Shown here piece by piece: positions 63,823-64,000 of a stretch of DNA of 64,000 nt; the first letter of the stretch is position 1; each line of letters begins with the position of its first letter. Location: the NCBI GenBank assembly GCA_903912445.1, contig CAIWHP010000125.1:1-64000 (forward strand), in the 5' to 3' direction. The notes under the pieces were generated by a model, which made no database searches, was not told the origin of the DNA, and saw only the letters and a list, made by a program, of their open reading frames with translations. Made by a program: the position numbers and the translations under genes. The stretch comes from an uncultured Lentisphaerota bacterium (GTDB lineage Bacteria > Verrucomicrobiota > Kiritimatiellia > CAIQIC01).

Positions 63823-63918
63823 GGTCAGGCACCCCACGGCGCCCGGAGGAGCCGGCGTACCGTTGCTACCTTCCGGTCCTGGCGGGTTTGGCCGGACTCC
63901 GTCGCATGAGACCCGACC
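63823..63918 (-). ncRNA. ffs: Bacterial small signal recognition particle RNA (4.5S)
   Basis: On the minus strand the conserved apical region reads CCAGGACCGGAAGGTAGCA, matching the SRP RNA helix 8 consensus. GGAG and CCGGC before it pair with GCCGG and CTCC after it. The ends GGTCGGG (63912-63918) and CCTGACC (63823-63829) pair over seven positions, defining about 96 nt. Upstream of dnaX is a common site for ffs. The remaining bases 63919-64000 hold no gene I can support. Confidence 0.9.
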
Positions 63919-64000
63919 TTCAATGCCGCATCCGCGCCTTCCACGCCCGCAAGGGCCGCCGCGCCCAGGCATTCCCTCCTGCTGAAGCGGGTTGCAGGTA

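Noticed and set aside
63760-63972. Minus-strand frame of 70 codons with AGGAGG close to its ATG
   Set aside because: It covers the SRP RNA gene, the spacing to the ATG is too short, and the protein is Gly/Pro/Arg-rich without motifs.

Overview
The window is GC-rich bacterial chromosome, packed with genes on both strands and with no sign of prophage, plasmid, CRISPR or tRNA. The mix suggests a member of the PVC group, most likely Verrucomicrobiota/Kiritimatiellota. It has a sulfatase and two GH29 fucosidases for sulfated fucose-rich polysaccharides, several Tat-exported Gfo/Idh/MocA oxidoreductases and sugar isomerases, an HzsA-like propeller/cytochrome protein, and very many short intergenic palindromes. 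This placement is inference; there is no rRNA or ribosomal protein gene to test it.

Layout. 1-8537: sulfatase (5' end outside the window), fucosidase 1, Gfo/Idh protein, sugar isomerase, second Gfo/Idh protein and a PDZ protein. 8641-16410: fucosidase 2, a SanA/YdcF-like membrane protein, an HzsA-like protein and a GH31 glycosidase. 16472-19886 (minus): a PATAN/DUF4388 membrane protein and an isomerase-Gfo/Idh pair. 20014-20427: a hairpin-dense non-coding block. 20500-23555: an SSS transporter with a small membrane partner, then a RAYT transposase bracketed by REP elements. 23565-27873: mutM, an outer-membrane barrel, trmJ, rsgA and a DUF218 protein. 27910-46603: a long, tightly overlapping signalling and exopolysaccharide gene set. 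46683-54436: gcvT, a zinc-ribbon coiled-coil protein, aminotransferase plus Lrp regulator, type 2 IPP isomerase plus HMG-CoA reductase, a Ser/Thr kinase and a 3D-domain lipoprotein. 54771-60817: a polytopic membrane protein, an RsmB-like methyltransferase, GH16 and two SGNH hydrolases. 60957-63918 (minus): ffs-dnaX-ybaB-recR.

Three things stand out. (1) A 15-bp palindrome, TTCCAA-N3-TTGGAA, occurs as pairs or four-unit arrays with a 31-33 bp pitch (exactly 32 bp in five of six pairs; one outlier step of 36). Every array lies just upstream of a start codon, and some are translated into protein ends. (2) Both fucosidase genes share a two-box element of direct repeats 21 bp apart next to a conserved promoter, resembling an AraC-type activator site. 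(3) The 27910-46603 block links receiver, PAS, FIST and hybrid kinase proteins to a fused REC-PP2C-RsbW-type protein, a STAS antagonist and exopolysaccharide synthesis/export genes. It reads as one phosphorelay/partner-switching system controlling a surface polysaccharide.

All domain calls come from reading the protein sequences by eye; no database search was run.
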